From contig NZ_SSHJ01000012.1 of assembly GCF_005925345.1 (NCBI RefSeq), positions 62,001-126,000 on the forward strand: 64,000 bases of DNA, written 5' to 3'. Under the pieces are notes generated by a model that was not told the origin of the DNA, did not search any database, and worked only from the letters and a program-made list of their open reading frames with translations. The stretch comes from Pedobacter ureilyticus. Its GTDB lineage: Bacteria > Bacteroidota > Bacteroidia > Sphingobacteriales > Sphingobacteriaceae. Every line of letters starts with the position of its first letter. The first letter of the stretch is position 1. This document shows, piece after piece, positions 42,500 through 50,368 of the stretch. The translations under genes were made by a program, and so were the position numbers.

Positions 42500-44002
42500 T
42501 CAAAAACAATCATTTGTCAAGCCTCTTAAGTGGATAAACCGAACCGCAGCATTAATATCCTTCGCCAATAACCTATCCGCCTCGTTAAAACTAACTACTG
42601 CTCTAAAATCGCTCAACAGTTTTTCGATTTTTGGAGATGATTTTAAAGGCCTTCTCAACTCCAAAGCTTGGGTTGCTGTAATTAACTCAATGGCTAAAAT
42701 GCGCTCCACATTTTCTGCTACACGCAAACATTTAGTGGCTGCGTTGGCACCCATACTTACATGATCTTCCTGCCCGTTGCTACTTACAATGCTATCAATC
42801 GATGCTGGCGTACACAATTGCTTATTTTCACTGGCAATAGAAGCCGCAGTGTATTGCGTAATCATTAAACCCGAGTTTAAACCTGCGTTCTTTACCAAAA
42901 ATGGTGGTAAACCTCTCGTTCCCGAGATCAACTGGAAAGTTCTTCTTTCAGAAATAGAACCAATTTCGGCCAATGCCATACACAGAAAATCCAAGGTTAA
43001 GGCCAATGGTTGGCCATGGAAATTACCAGCAGAAATGATTAAATCCTCTTCAGGAAAAACGTTTGGATTATCTGTTACCGAATTAATCTCTGTCTCAAAA
43101 ACCGATTGTATGTATAACACACTATCCTTACTGGCACCATGAACTTGTGGCACACAACGAAAAGAGTAAGGGTCTTGTGTTTGTTTGCCTGCTTGCACAA
43201 TCAACTCGCTTCCCTCTAACCAGTTTTTAATATTTTCTGCGGTTTGCAGCTGCCCTTTATGTGGACGAATGATGTGGCTTTGTGGCAAAAAAGGATCAAT
43301 TCTGCAATCAAAAGCATCAATGGCGGTAGCTGCAATCCCATCGGCCCATGCCAATAAATGCTGAGCTTTTAACAAGCAATACACACCATAAGCACTCATA
43401 AACTGTGTGCCATTAATAAGCGCCAAACCTTCCTTGCTTTGTAAAGTTAAAGCCTGCCAACCCAGTTGCTGGTACAATTCTGCAGTGCAGATTTTTTGGT
43501 CTTTATACCAAACTTCTCCCTCCCCAATTAATGGAAGTGCCAAATGCGCTAATGGAGCCAAATCTCCCGAAGCACCTAATGAGCCTTGCGTATAAACCAC
43601 AGGTAAAATGTTATGATTGTAGAAATCTACCAGCCGTTGTACCGTAGTTAAGGCAATTGCCGAATGTCCATAACTTAAGGATTGAATTTTGAGCAACAGC
43701 ATCAATTTGACAATAGGCTTCGGCACTTCTTGTCCGGTGCCGCAAGCATGAGACAAGAGTAAATTATGCTGTAGTTGGGTAAGTTGATCTGCCGCTATCT
43801 TTACATGTTGCAAGTAACCAAAACCTGTGTTAATGCCATAAATCGGATCTTCGGTTTTGCTCATTTTATCATCCAAATAAGCTCTGCATTTAGCAATTTT
43901 TTCTTCGGCAATAGCCGATAAAGCAATATTTTGCGACGATTGAATAATTTCTTGAATAGCGGAAATCGTTAGCCTATCAACGCCTATTTCGTACACGGTC
44001 AT
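42500..44002 (-). CDS. hutH: Histidine ammonia-lyase
   Basis: First step of histidine degradation: L-histidine to urocanate and ammonia. 500 residues. The Ala144-Ser145-Gly146 triad in GSLGASGDLAPLAHLAL cyclises to the MIO electrophile; YGINTGFG near 55-62 carries the conserved Tyr, and NPNVF and SNGQEDHVSMG are the family's later motifs. hutU is on the same strand 3 kb downstream, beyond two genes on the other strand, so they need separate promoters. TACTTTTG at 44030-44023 is a likely -7 element. Confidence 0.96.
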   Translation of the reverse strand: MTVYEIGVDRLTISAIQEIIQSSQNIALSAIAEEKIAKCRAYLDDKMSKTEDPIYGINTGFGYLQHVKIAADQLTQLQHNLLLSHACGTGQEVPKPIVKLMLLLKIQSLSYGHSAIALTTVQRLVDFYNHNILPVVYTQGSLGASGDLAPLAHLALPLIGEGEVWYKDQKICTAELYQQLGWQALTLQSKEGLALINGTQFMSAYGVYCLLKAQHLLAWADGIAATAIDAFDCRIDPFLPQSHIIRPHKGQLQTAENIKNWLEGSELIVQAGKQTQDPYSFRCVPQVHGASKDSVLYIQSVFETEINSVTDNPNVFPEEDLIISAGNFHGQPLALTLDFLCMALAEIGSISERRTFQLISGTRGLPPFLVKNAGLNSGLMITQYTAASIASENKQLCTPASIDSIVSSNGQEDHVSMGANAATKCLRVAENVERILAIELITATQALELRRPLKSSPKIEKLLSDFRAVVSFNEADRLLAKDINAAVRFIHLRGLTNDCF

Positions 44003-44022
44003 ATCAAATCCATTTGGTCGCT

Positions 44023-44030
44023 CAAAAGTA
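44023..44030 (-). promoter_or_regulatory. -7 element of hutH
   Basis: TACTTTTG on the minus strand matches TAnnTTTG, about 20 bases before the hutH ATG. No upstream element at the standard distance. Confidence 0.45.
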
Positions 44031-44092
44031 TAAATAATGATAAATTTAAACTAATTTGTTGCCCTTGCGTTTATATAATTATTTGATTTCTC

Positions 44093-45076
44093 ATGAAAAA
44101 ACTATTGCTATTTGCCCTCGCTTTCGTCTACAACATCAACCTTTTCGCACAAAAAACGGATACTTTATCCATTACGTTAGAACAAGTGCAATACGCTTAT
44201 CCAATCAAGTATTTCAAAATACAAATAGAAGGGCAGGATTTACGTATGGCCTACATGGACGTGCAACCAAGTGCAGAAGCCAATGGACGTACCGTAACGC
44301 TGTTTCATGGCAAAAACTTTGGTGGTTACTACTGGACAAATGTGATCAAGGTGCTAAGCGCAAATGGTTATCGAGTAATTATTCCAGACCAAATTGGTTT
44401 TGGCAAATCTTCCAAAGCGTTTATCCACTACAGTTTTCACCAAATGGCGAAGTGGAACAGCCAACTATTGGATAGTTTGAAAATTAACAAATCTATCATC
44501 TTGGGGCATTCTATGGGTGGGATGCTCGCTACTCGTTTTGCTTTGCTATTTCCGGAAAAAACAGAGAAACTGGTGCTTGAAAACCCTATTGGATTGGAAG
44601 ACTACCGAGCTTTTGTGCCTTATGTAAATACGCAACAGCAATATCAAACAGAATTAAAAACTACGGCAGCAAGCGTAAAAAAATATTATCAGAATTCTTA
44701 TTTTACCGAGTGGAGACCTGATTACGATGAATTGGTGCGCATTGCTGGTGGCGTAACTTTTAGCGCCGATTACCCGCGTTGGGCTAAAGTGGCTGCATTA
44801 ACTTTTACCATGATTTACGAGCAGCCCGTTGTGCATGAATTTGCAAACCTGAAAGTACCTGCCTTGTTGCTTATTGGTAAAGAAGATAAAACCATTGTAG
44901 GCAAAGGATTGCTGAGCACCGAAGATCAGAAGAAATACGGGCAATATAAACTTTTGGGCAAGGCAACTGCGGCAAAAATACCAAGTGCCAAGCTAGTAGA
45001 ATTTGACAACGTTGGACACATTCCGCATTTGGAAAAACCCGAGGAATTTATGAAAGCATTGATCGGAAATTTATAA
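44093..45076 (+). CDS. Secreted alpha/beta hydrolase
   Basis: 327 residues. Signal peptide to about residue 19 (NLFA-Q). The alpha/beta-hydrolase fold shows the oxyanion region FHGKNFGGYYW, the nucleophile elbow GHSMGGM with Ser140, an acid in the LLIGKEDKTI strand and the late catalytic His in VGHIPHLEKPEEF. It is likely an esterase, lactonase or peptidase in the periplasm; the substrate cannot be told. It is divergent from hutH with about 90 bases between. Confidence 0.88.
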   Translation: MKKLLLFALAFVYNINLFAQKTDTLSITLEQVQYAYPIKYFKIQIEGQDLRMAYMDVQPSAEANGRTVTLFHGKNFGGYYWTNVIKVLSANGYRVIIPDQIGFGKSSKAFIHYSFHQMAKWNSQLLDSLKINKSIILGHSMGGMLATRFALLFPEKTEKLVLENPIGLEDYRAFVPYVNTQQQYQTELKTTAASVKKYYQNSYFTEWRPDYDELVRIAGGVTFSADYPRWAKVAALTFTMIYEQPVVHEFANLKVPALLLIGKEDKTIVGKGLLSTEDQKKYGQYKLLGKATAAKIPSAKLVEFDNVGHIPHLEKPEEFMKALIGNL

Positions 45077-45085
45077 CTACATAAA

Positions 45086-45150
45086 AAAGCTATCGTTTCG
45101 ATGAAACAGATCCATTTACAAATCTAATTTCAAACCCGAAACGACAGCTA
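45086..45150 (-). terminator. Terminator of the rfb operon
   Basis: AGCTATCGTTTCG (45088-45100) and CGAAACGACAGCT (45137-45149) pair with one mismatch around a 36-base loop. On the minus strand the distal arm is followed by TTTTTT, as expected after rfbA. Confidence 0.6.
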
Positions 45151-45175
45151 TAAGCAGTTGAAGATATTAAATCAG

Positions 45176-46036
45176 CTACTTAACAATCTTTAAAAGGTAT
45201 TCGCCATAGCCGCTCTTTACCAATGGCTTGGCAATTTCTCTTAACTGATCAGCAGTGATGTATCCCATACGGTAAGCTATCTCTTCAATACAGCCAATTT
45301 TTAGCCCTTGTCTTTCTTCTATAATTTGAACAAATTGGCCAGCTTGCATTAACGAAGCAAACGTTCCTGTATCTAACCAAGCTGTACCTCTACTTAAAAC
45401 GCCTACTTTAAGCCTTCCACTTTCTAGGTAAACCTTATTTACATCGGTAATTTCGTACTCGCCACGCTGAGATGGCTTAATATTTTTGGCAATTTCTACT
45501 ACATCATTATCATAAAAATATAAACCTGGCACGGCGTAGTCTGATTTTGGTTGTGCAGGCTTCTCTTCAATAGATATGGCCTTGTTATCTTTATCGAATT
45601 CTACCACACCATATCTTTCTGGATCTGATACTTGGTAAGCAAACACTACTCCGCCATCGGGATTAGCGCTATTTTGCAATAATTTGGCCATTCCATCCCC
45701 ATGAAAAATATTATCGCCCAACACCAAGGCCACCTTATCCTCACCAATAAATTCCTCGCCTATTACAAAAGCCTGTGCCAAGCCATTTGGCTCGGGTTGC
45801 ACTGCATAACTAAACTTACAACCTAGTGTACTTCCATCGCCCAAGAGCTTTTCGAAATTTGGTAAATCATGTGGCGTAGAAATGATCAAGATTTCATTGA
45901 TACCGGCCAACATTAAAGTAGATAACGGATAATAAATCATCGGTTTATCGTAAACCGGCATCATCTGCTTACTACAGGCCAAAGTTAATGGATGTAACCT
46001 TGTGCCGCTTCCGCCAGCTAATATTATTCCTTTCAT
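45176..46036 (-). CDS. rfbA: Glucose-1-phosphate thymidylyltransferase
   Basis: Joins glucose-1-phosphate and dTTP to dTDP-glucose, the entry to dTDP-L-rhamnose. 286 residues, normal length. The nucleotide-binding [11 protein letters not shown] is at 8-18; [28 protein letters not shown] and GTAWLDTGT are hallmark segments. It is the last gene of rfbB-rfbD-rfbA and starts 27 bases after rfbD; a terminator follows. Confidence 0.96.
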   Translation of the reverse strand: MKGIILAGGSGTRLHPLTLACSKQMMPVYDKPMIYYPLSTLMLAGINEILIISTPHDLPNFEKLLGDGSTLGCKFSYAVQPEPNGLAQAFVIGEEFIGEDKVALVLGDNIFHGDGMAKLLQNSANPDGGVVFAYQVSDPERYGVVEFDKDNKAISIEEKPAQPKSDYAVPGLYFYDNDVVEIAKNIKPSQRGEYEITDVNKVYLESGRLKVGVLSRGTAWLDTGTFASLMQAGQFVQIIEERQGLKIGCIEEIAYRMGYITADQLREIAKPLVKSGYGEYLLKIVK

Positions 46037-46063
46037 AATTGAATTGGATTTTTTGTTGTTTGG

Positions 46064-46930
46064 TTATTGGTTGTTTAGTCGAAGTTGCTCAATACATTCC
46101 TTTAAGCTGTCCATCCAATAGGGTACGCTTATGCTGTAATCTTTTTTAATTTTTGTTTTATCCATTACCGAAAAATGTGGGCGTTTTGCCCTAGTTGGAT
46201 AAGCACTCGTAGGAATTGGATTTACCCTAACCTGCGTACCGCTAAAATCAAAAATGGCTTTGGCAAAATCGAACCAAGAAGTTACGCCTTCGTTACTGAA
46301 ATGATACAGCCCATATTTTTTTTCTGGATTTTGGATGATATCGAAAATGGTATTGGCCAAATCTATAGCGTAGGTTGGCGTACCTACTTGATCTGCAATG
46401 ATGTTTAATTCATCACGCTCAGCGCCCAATTTCAGCATGGTTTTCACGAAGTTGTTGGCAAACTCAGAATACAACCAACTGGTACGAAGAATGATATGCT
46501 GATCTAGTTCTTCGGCGATAGCCAATTCGCCATCCAACTTTGTTGCCCCATACACACTAATTGGCTTCGTTACATCTTCTTCAATTAACAACTTAATTTC
46601 ATTTCCTTCGAAAACAAAATCTGTAGAAATATGAATTAAGGTAGCTTGGTGTTGCTTGCATAATTGTGCTAAATTACTAGCTCCAGTTTCGTTTACCGCT
46701 TTCGCCAAATCGGCTTCGTCTTCTGCTTTATCTACTGCGGTATAAGCCGCACAATTGATTACGTAATTAGGTTGTTCTTGATGAAACAGCACCGAAAGGT
46801 CTGCTACATTTAAAATATTTGCCGCTCCTTCTTCTGGAAACACAACTGCTGTAATGCTTCGCTTAGCTACAATTTTTTTAATGCATTGACCCAATTGGCC
46901 GCCAGCACCTATTACTAGTACTTTAGCCAT
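46064..46930 (-). CDS. rfbD: dTDP-4-dehydrorhamnose reductase
   Basis: Last step of dTDP-L-rhamnose synthesis, NAD(P)H-dependent. 288 residues, extended SDR fold. Gly-rich GAGGQLGQ at 8-15, STDFVFEG, and the catalytic YGATK with Tyr127 and Lys131. Its ATG directly follows the TAG stop of rfbB with no gap, so translation is probably coupled. Confidence 0.95.
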   Translation of the reverse strand: MAKVLVIGAGGQLGQCIKKIVAKRSITAVVFPEEGAANILNVADLSVLFHQEQPNYVINCAAYTAVDKAEDEADLAKAVNETGASNLAQLCKQHQATLIHISTDFVFEGNEIKLLIEEDVTKPISVYGATKLDGELAIAEELDQHIILRTSWLYSEFANNFVKTMLKLGAERDELNIIADQVGTPTYAIDLANTIFDIIQNPEKKYGLYHFSNEGVTSWFDFAKAIFDFSGTQVRVNPIPTSAYPTRAKRPHFSVMDKTKIKKDYSISVPYWMDSLKECIEQLRLNNQ

Positions 46931-47983
46931 CTAATTATGATTGTATTGTTTTTCGTAGTACGATTGGTAATTACCCGATGTTACATTACTTAACCACTCT
47001 TCGTTAGCTAAATACCATTCTACCGTTTTCTCCAAACCTTCCTCAAATTGTAAGCTTGGTACCCAGTTTAGTTTCTCTTGCAACTTAGTAGAGTCGATGG
47101 CATAGCGCAAATCGTGGCCAGCTCTATCGGTAACAAAAGTAATCAGCTTTGCAGATTCGCCTGCTTCTCGACCTAATTTTTGGTCCATGATCTTACACAA
47201 CAAGTGAATCAAATCAATATTCTTCCACTCGTTATGCCCGCCAATGTTATAAGTTTCGCCAGTTTTAGCTTCGTGAAAAATTACATCAATTGCTCTAGCA
47301 TGATCTTCTACCCAAAGCCAATCTCTCACATTTTCGCCTTTACCATAAACAGGCACAGGCTTATTATTTTTAATGTTATTGATCGCCAAAGGAATTAACT
47401 TTTCTGGGAAATGGTGCGATCCATAATTGTTAGAGCAATTTGAAATTACGCAATCTAAACCATAAGTATCATGATAAGCCCTTACAAAATGATCAGAACT
47501 TGCTTTCGAAGCCGAGTATGGACTATGCGGATCGTAAGCTGTAGTTTCGGTAAACATTCCCTCTTCTCCCAAGGCACCATAAACTTCATCTGTACTTACA
47601 TGGTAAAATCTCCTTTTATCGTAATCGCCTTTCCAGTATTCTCTGGCTGCGTTTAAAAGATTTACGGTACCAATCACGTTAGTCATTACAAATGCAGTTG
47701 GATCCGTAATGGAACGGTCTACATGGCTCTCTGCTGCCAAGTGGATCACTGCATCGAAATTTTCTTCTTTAAACAACTCATTGATTGCGGTAGCATCAGT
47801 AATGTCTATTTTAACAAAGCGATAATTTGGCTTGTCTTCAACATCCTTTAAATTAGCTAGATTGCCTGCGTAAGTTAATTTATCAAGGTTTATAACTTGA
47901 TAATTTGGGTAGTTATTTACAAACCTACGTACTACATGCGAACCAATAAAACCCGCACCTCCTGTTATTAATATTTTCTTCAA
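46931..47983 (-). CDS. rfbB: dTDP-glucose 4,6-dehydratase
   Basis: Second step to dTDP-rhamnose. 350 residues, extended SDR fold. TGGAGFIGSH (7-16) binds NAD; the catalytic triad region is STDEVYG with Thr131, Asp132 and Glu133, and YSASK with Tyr156 and Lys160. It is first in the operon. The epimerase gene rfbC (RmlC) is not in this cluster or anywhere in the window. Confidence 0.96.
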   Translation of the reverse strand: MKKILITGGAGFIGSHVVRRFVNNYPNYQVINLDKLTYAGNLANLKDVEDKPNYRFVKIDITDATAINELFKEENFDAVIHLAAESHVDRSITDPTAFVMTNVIGTVNLLNAAREYWKGDYDKRRFYHVSTDEVYGALGEEGMFTETTAYDPHSPYSASKASSDHFVRAYHDTYGLDCVISNCSNNYGSHHFPEKLIPLAINNIKNNKPVPVYGKGENVRDWLWVEDHARAIDVIFHEAKTGETYNIGGHNEWKNIDLIHLLCKIMDQKLGREAGESAKLITFVTDRAGHDLRYAIDSTKLQEKLNWVPSLQFEEGLEKTVEWYLANEEWLSNVTSGNYQSYYEKQYNHN

Positions 47984-48006
47984 AGCGATATTTATGTTGT
48001 TGGTTG

Positions 48007-48014
48007 CAAAAATA
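48007..48014 (-). promoter_or_regulatory. -7 element of the rfb operon
   Basis: TATTTTTG on the minus strand fits TAnnTTTG, 24 bases before the rfbB ATG. No matching upstream element. Confidence 0.4.
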
Positions 48015-48053
48015 TAAGAAACTATCTATTAAATAGATGCTTTTGATTATTTA

Positions 48054-48620
48054 TTAAGAATTTGAAGCAATATTGTCTTCGAGCTCAGTGTACCAGTCGG
48101 CACCATACTTTCTAATCAAGGGATCTTTTAAGAATTTGTAAACAGGCACTTTCAGTTCTCGGCCAAAAGAACAAGCGTCTTTACAGATATGCCACCTGTC
48201 ATAATTTAGCACTTCAAATTCAGGGTATTTCGTAATTCGGATAGGATATAAATGGCAAGAAATGGGCTTTTTCCAATCTACAATTCCTTGCTCATAAGCT
48301 TTTTCTATAGCGCATTTGGTAATGCCATTTTCGAAGGTTACATAAGCGCATTCCTTATGCCCATCCACACATGGAGTAGTTAAATCGCCATCCAAATCTA
48401 AAACAGATGTACCATATTCTTCAATTGCGGCAATCCCTTTGGGTGCCAGCAAATGTTTAATTTTTGGGTAAATTTCCTCTAAAATTGCTTTTTCCGACTG
48501 CTCTAAGGGCGCACCTGCATCTCCTTCTACACAACAAATTCCTTTACACTTGCTTAAATTACATACAAAATCTTCGTTAATCAGATCTTCATGCAATAAG
48601 GTACTTTGAACTTCTATCAT
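48054..48620 (-). CDS. DUF3109 family cysteine-rich protein
   Basis: 188 residues, cytosolic. The conserved cysteines of the family are visible: CNLSKCKGICC near 20-30, later TPCVDGHKECAYV, TKCAIE, ISCHLYPIR and HICKDACSFG. The spacing suggests binding of a metal or an iron-sulfur cluster, similar to the YkgJ-type zinc/iron-chelating families; this is not proved. It stands alone, 70 bases upstream of the rfb operon on the same strand. Confidence 0.88.
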   Translation of the reverse strand: MIEVQSTLLHEDLINEDFVCNLSKCKGICCVEGDAGAPLEQSEKAILEEIYPKIKHLLAPKGIAAIEEYGTSVLDLDGDLTTPCVDGHKECAYVTFENGITKCAIEKAYEQGIVDWKKPISCHLYPIRITKYPEFEVLNYDRWHICKDACSFGRELKVPVYKFLKDPLIRKYGADWYTELEDNIASNS

Positions 48621-48756
48621 TTTATGGTTAATTGTTTAAAACTGTGTAATTGGTTAACTGTTACTTCATTCAAAATCATCAGCGAAAAGTTCTGCTTAGC
48701 CATTTTGCACTACAGCTAAGCGATTAAAACAATTAACCGATTAACCAAATCAACAA
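48621..48756. repeat. Spacer phrases of the TTAACCGATTAACC type
   Basis: GGTTAATTGTTTAAAACTG and AACAATTAACCGATTAACC occur in this spacer. The same words are found at about 18750-18800 and 19370-19405. No promoter could be assigned. Confidence 0.45.
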
Positions 48757-49530
48757 TTAACCCTTTCCTATCGGGTACTTTAGGCCATCGGCCGATTTTA
48801 TTTCTAACGTTACCGAACCTACCAAAATTTCCACCTGTGCTTTTACCGGAACTCGATTACCATCATCAGTAATCCAAAGGTACAACTTACTATCCTTTTT
48901 AAAAATTCGTCCGGGCTTAATAGATGGACTAAATTTTAGACAACTGATATTTCCCAACTTCGTTTTAATAGTTTCTTTACCTACATATTGGATCTCCAAA
49001 GCCGAAATTTCGTCGCTTAAAAAGTAATTCAACTTAAAAGTATCGTTTACTTTAATTTTTGACATATCTAAACTACGGGCAAAATAATAGGCAGAAACCA
49101 AATCAAAAGTTTGTGTGGTAGGTGCAGCAAATGTGCCTTTATTGGCTATTACCTTTTTACCATCTTGGTAAAACCTGGCTTTATCTTGCCTGCGATATTT
49201 GGCTTCTCTTACATCTTCTTGATAAAAATAAGGGGTTAATTCTGTCTTATCGATATACGAATCGTAGTGATCTCTAATTTTATAAAACACATCGAAGGTA
49301 CCAGATGTACGAGCATCTACCACTAATTTATAGGTTGGCTTGCCATCAAATTTCATATCAGAAGATTCTACTTTTATGGTAGCTTCTGCCGCAGTAATAA
49401 AACCGTATTTTAATTTGTAGCTTAAAACTTCTCCTTCTTTAAATGCAGCTTCTTTCTTTACTGGAAGTTCTTGGGCAAACACAAAACTAGCTATTGCGAC
49501 CAAGGCTAATATCAACGACAATTTTCTCAT
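48757..49530 (-). CDS. DUF3108 family periplasmic protein
   Basis: 257 residues. Signal peptide to about 19 (SFVFA-Q). The mature protein is beta-rich with the family's FKEGEVLSYKLKYGFITAAEATIKV opening, RTSGTFDVFYKIRDHYDSYID and LYLWITDDGNRVPVKAQVEILVGSVTLEI near the end. These proteins form a lipocalin- or LolA-like barrel; function unknown, probably envelope related. It ends 136 bases before the DUF3109 gene. Confidence 0.88.
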   Translation of the reverse strand: MRKLSLILALVAIASFVFAQELPVKKEAAFKEGEVLSYKLKYGFITAAEATIKVESSDMKFDGKPTYKLVVDARTSGTFDVFYKIRDHYDSYIDKTELTPYFYQEDVREAKYRRQDKARFYQDGKKVIANKGTFAAPTTQTFDLVSAYYFARSLDMSKIKVNDTFKLNYFLSDEISALEIQYVGKETIKTKLGNISCLKFSPSIKPGRIFKKDSKLYLWITDDGNRVPVKAQVEILVGSVTLEIKSADGLKYPIGKG

Positions 49531-49636
49531 ACAGTTATTAAAACAAAAAGTAATCCAAACTTTTGTATGCAGGTTTAGTTGTTTAAATCACTCGAAGTTA
49601 AATATACATCTATCTCAATCAACGCCGTTATCTTCA

Positions 49637-50152
49637 TTAATCCTTGCGTTTGTAGATTGGAACTGTAGAACAAGGTTCGCCATACATGATACTTTTAACC
49701 ACTGGGGTAAGTAAAGCTGTAATTTCTACATAAGCAGAAACTGGAATTTGGGGATTTGCACAACCCTTAACCACCACTCGCTGACTAGCGTAATCTTCTA
49801 AATTTACTTTTGCCAAGGCCTTTGAGAACAAGATGGTATCTAACAAGTCTAAATCACCAAATACAATCTCGTTGGCGTAGGGCTTCATTTTGTTAGCCAA
49901 CAGCATATATGCCCAAGTAGGTACAATTGCATCCGCAGAACAAGTTATTGCTACGTTTTTACCTTCGTATTGTTGCCAGTTGTGTTCTTTTACAAACTCA
50001 CGAAAATCTTTCTCTCGCAACATCAATCCGTGAAAAAGATTGTCTTTTATATCATACAGTACACGCTCGCCTTTATCTAAATAATCCTCGAGGTTAAACG
50101 TGATCAATCCGCTAGCGGCAACTTTATTTACGATGTTTTCTTGAATATCCAT
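49637..50152 (-). CDS. DUF2480 family protein
   Basis: 171 residues, cytosolic, without a known domain function. Recognisable family segments are LDKGERVLYDIKDNLFHGLMLREKDFREF, CSADAIVPTWAYMLLA and VVVKGCANPQIPVSAYVEI, which includes a conserved cysteine. It is widely kept in Bacteroidota and placed near other conserved cytosolic genes. Role unknown. Confidence 0.82.
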   Translation of the reverse strand: MDIQENIVNKVAASGLITFNLEDYLDKGERVLYDIKDNLFHGLMLREKDFREFVKEHNWQQYEGKNVAITCSADAIVPTWAYMLLANKMKPYANEIVFGDLDLLDTILFSKALAKVNLEDYASQRVVVKGCANPQIPVSAYVEITALLTPVVKSIMYGEPCSTVPIYKRKD

Positions 50153-50183
50153 TTTACAAAAGTCAAAAGTGTAAATGCTGTTT

Positions 50184-50305
50184 CGTTATTTCGACTGTAG
50201 CAAAGCGAAAGGGAAAAATCTTTTAAGTGTGATAAGACACAACTTTACGGGGCTACACAAAGGTTAAAGATTTCTCGACTACGTTATACTTCGCTCGAAA
50301 TGACG
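50184..50305. repeat. Long hairpin element, CGTCATTTCGA family
   Basis: CGTTATTTCGA (50184-50194) against TCGAAATGACG (50295-50305), one mismatch, with inner AAATCTTT and AAAGATTT words. It is related to the elements at 10851 and 28687. Confidence 0.7.
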
Positions 50306-50315
50306 ACCAACAAAA

Positions 50316-50350
50316 TAAAAAACCGCCACAACTAAAGCTGTGACGGTTAC
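50316..50350 (-). terminator. Terminator of the PpiD-like gene
   Basis: AACCGCCACA (50321-50330) and TGTGACGGTT (50339-50348) form a stem with one mismatch. On the minus strand it is followed by TTTTTTATTTTG, 20 bases after the stop at 50369. Confidence 0.85.
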
Positions 50351-50368
50351 AAAATTAAGTAAATAAGC

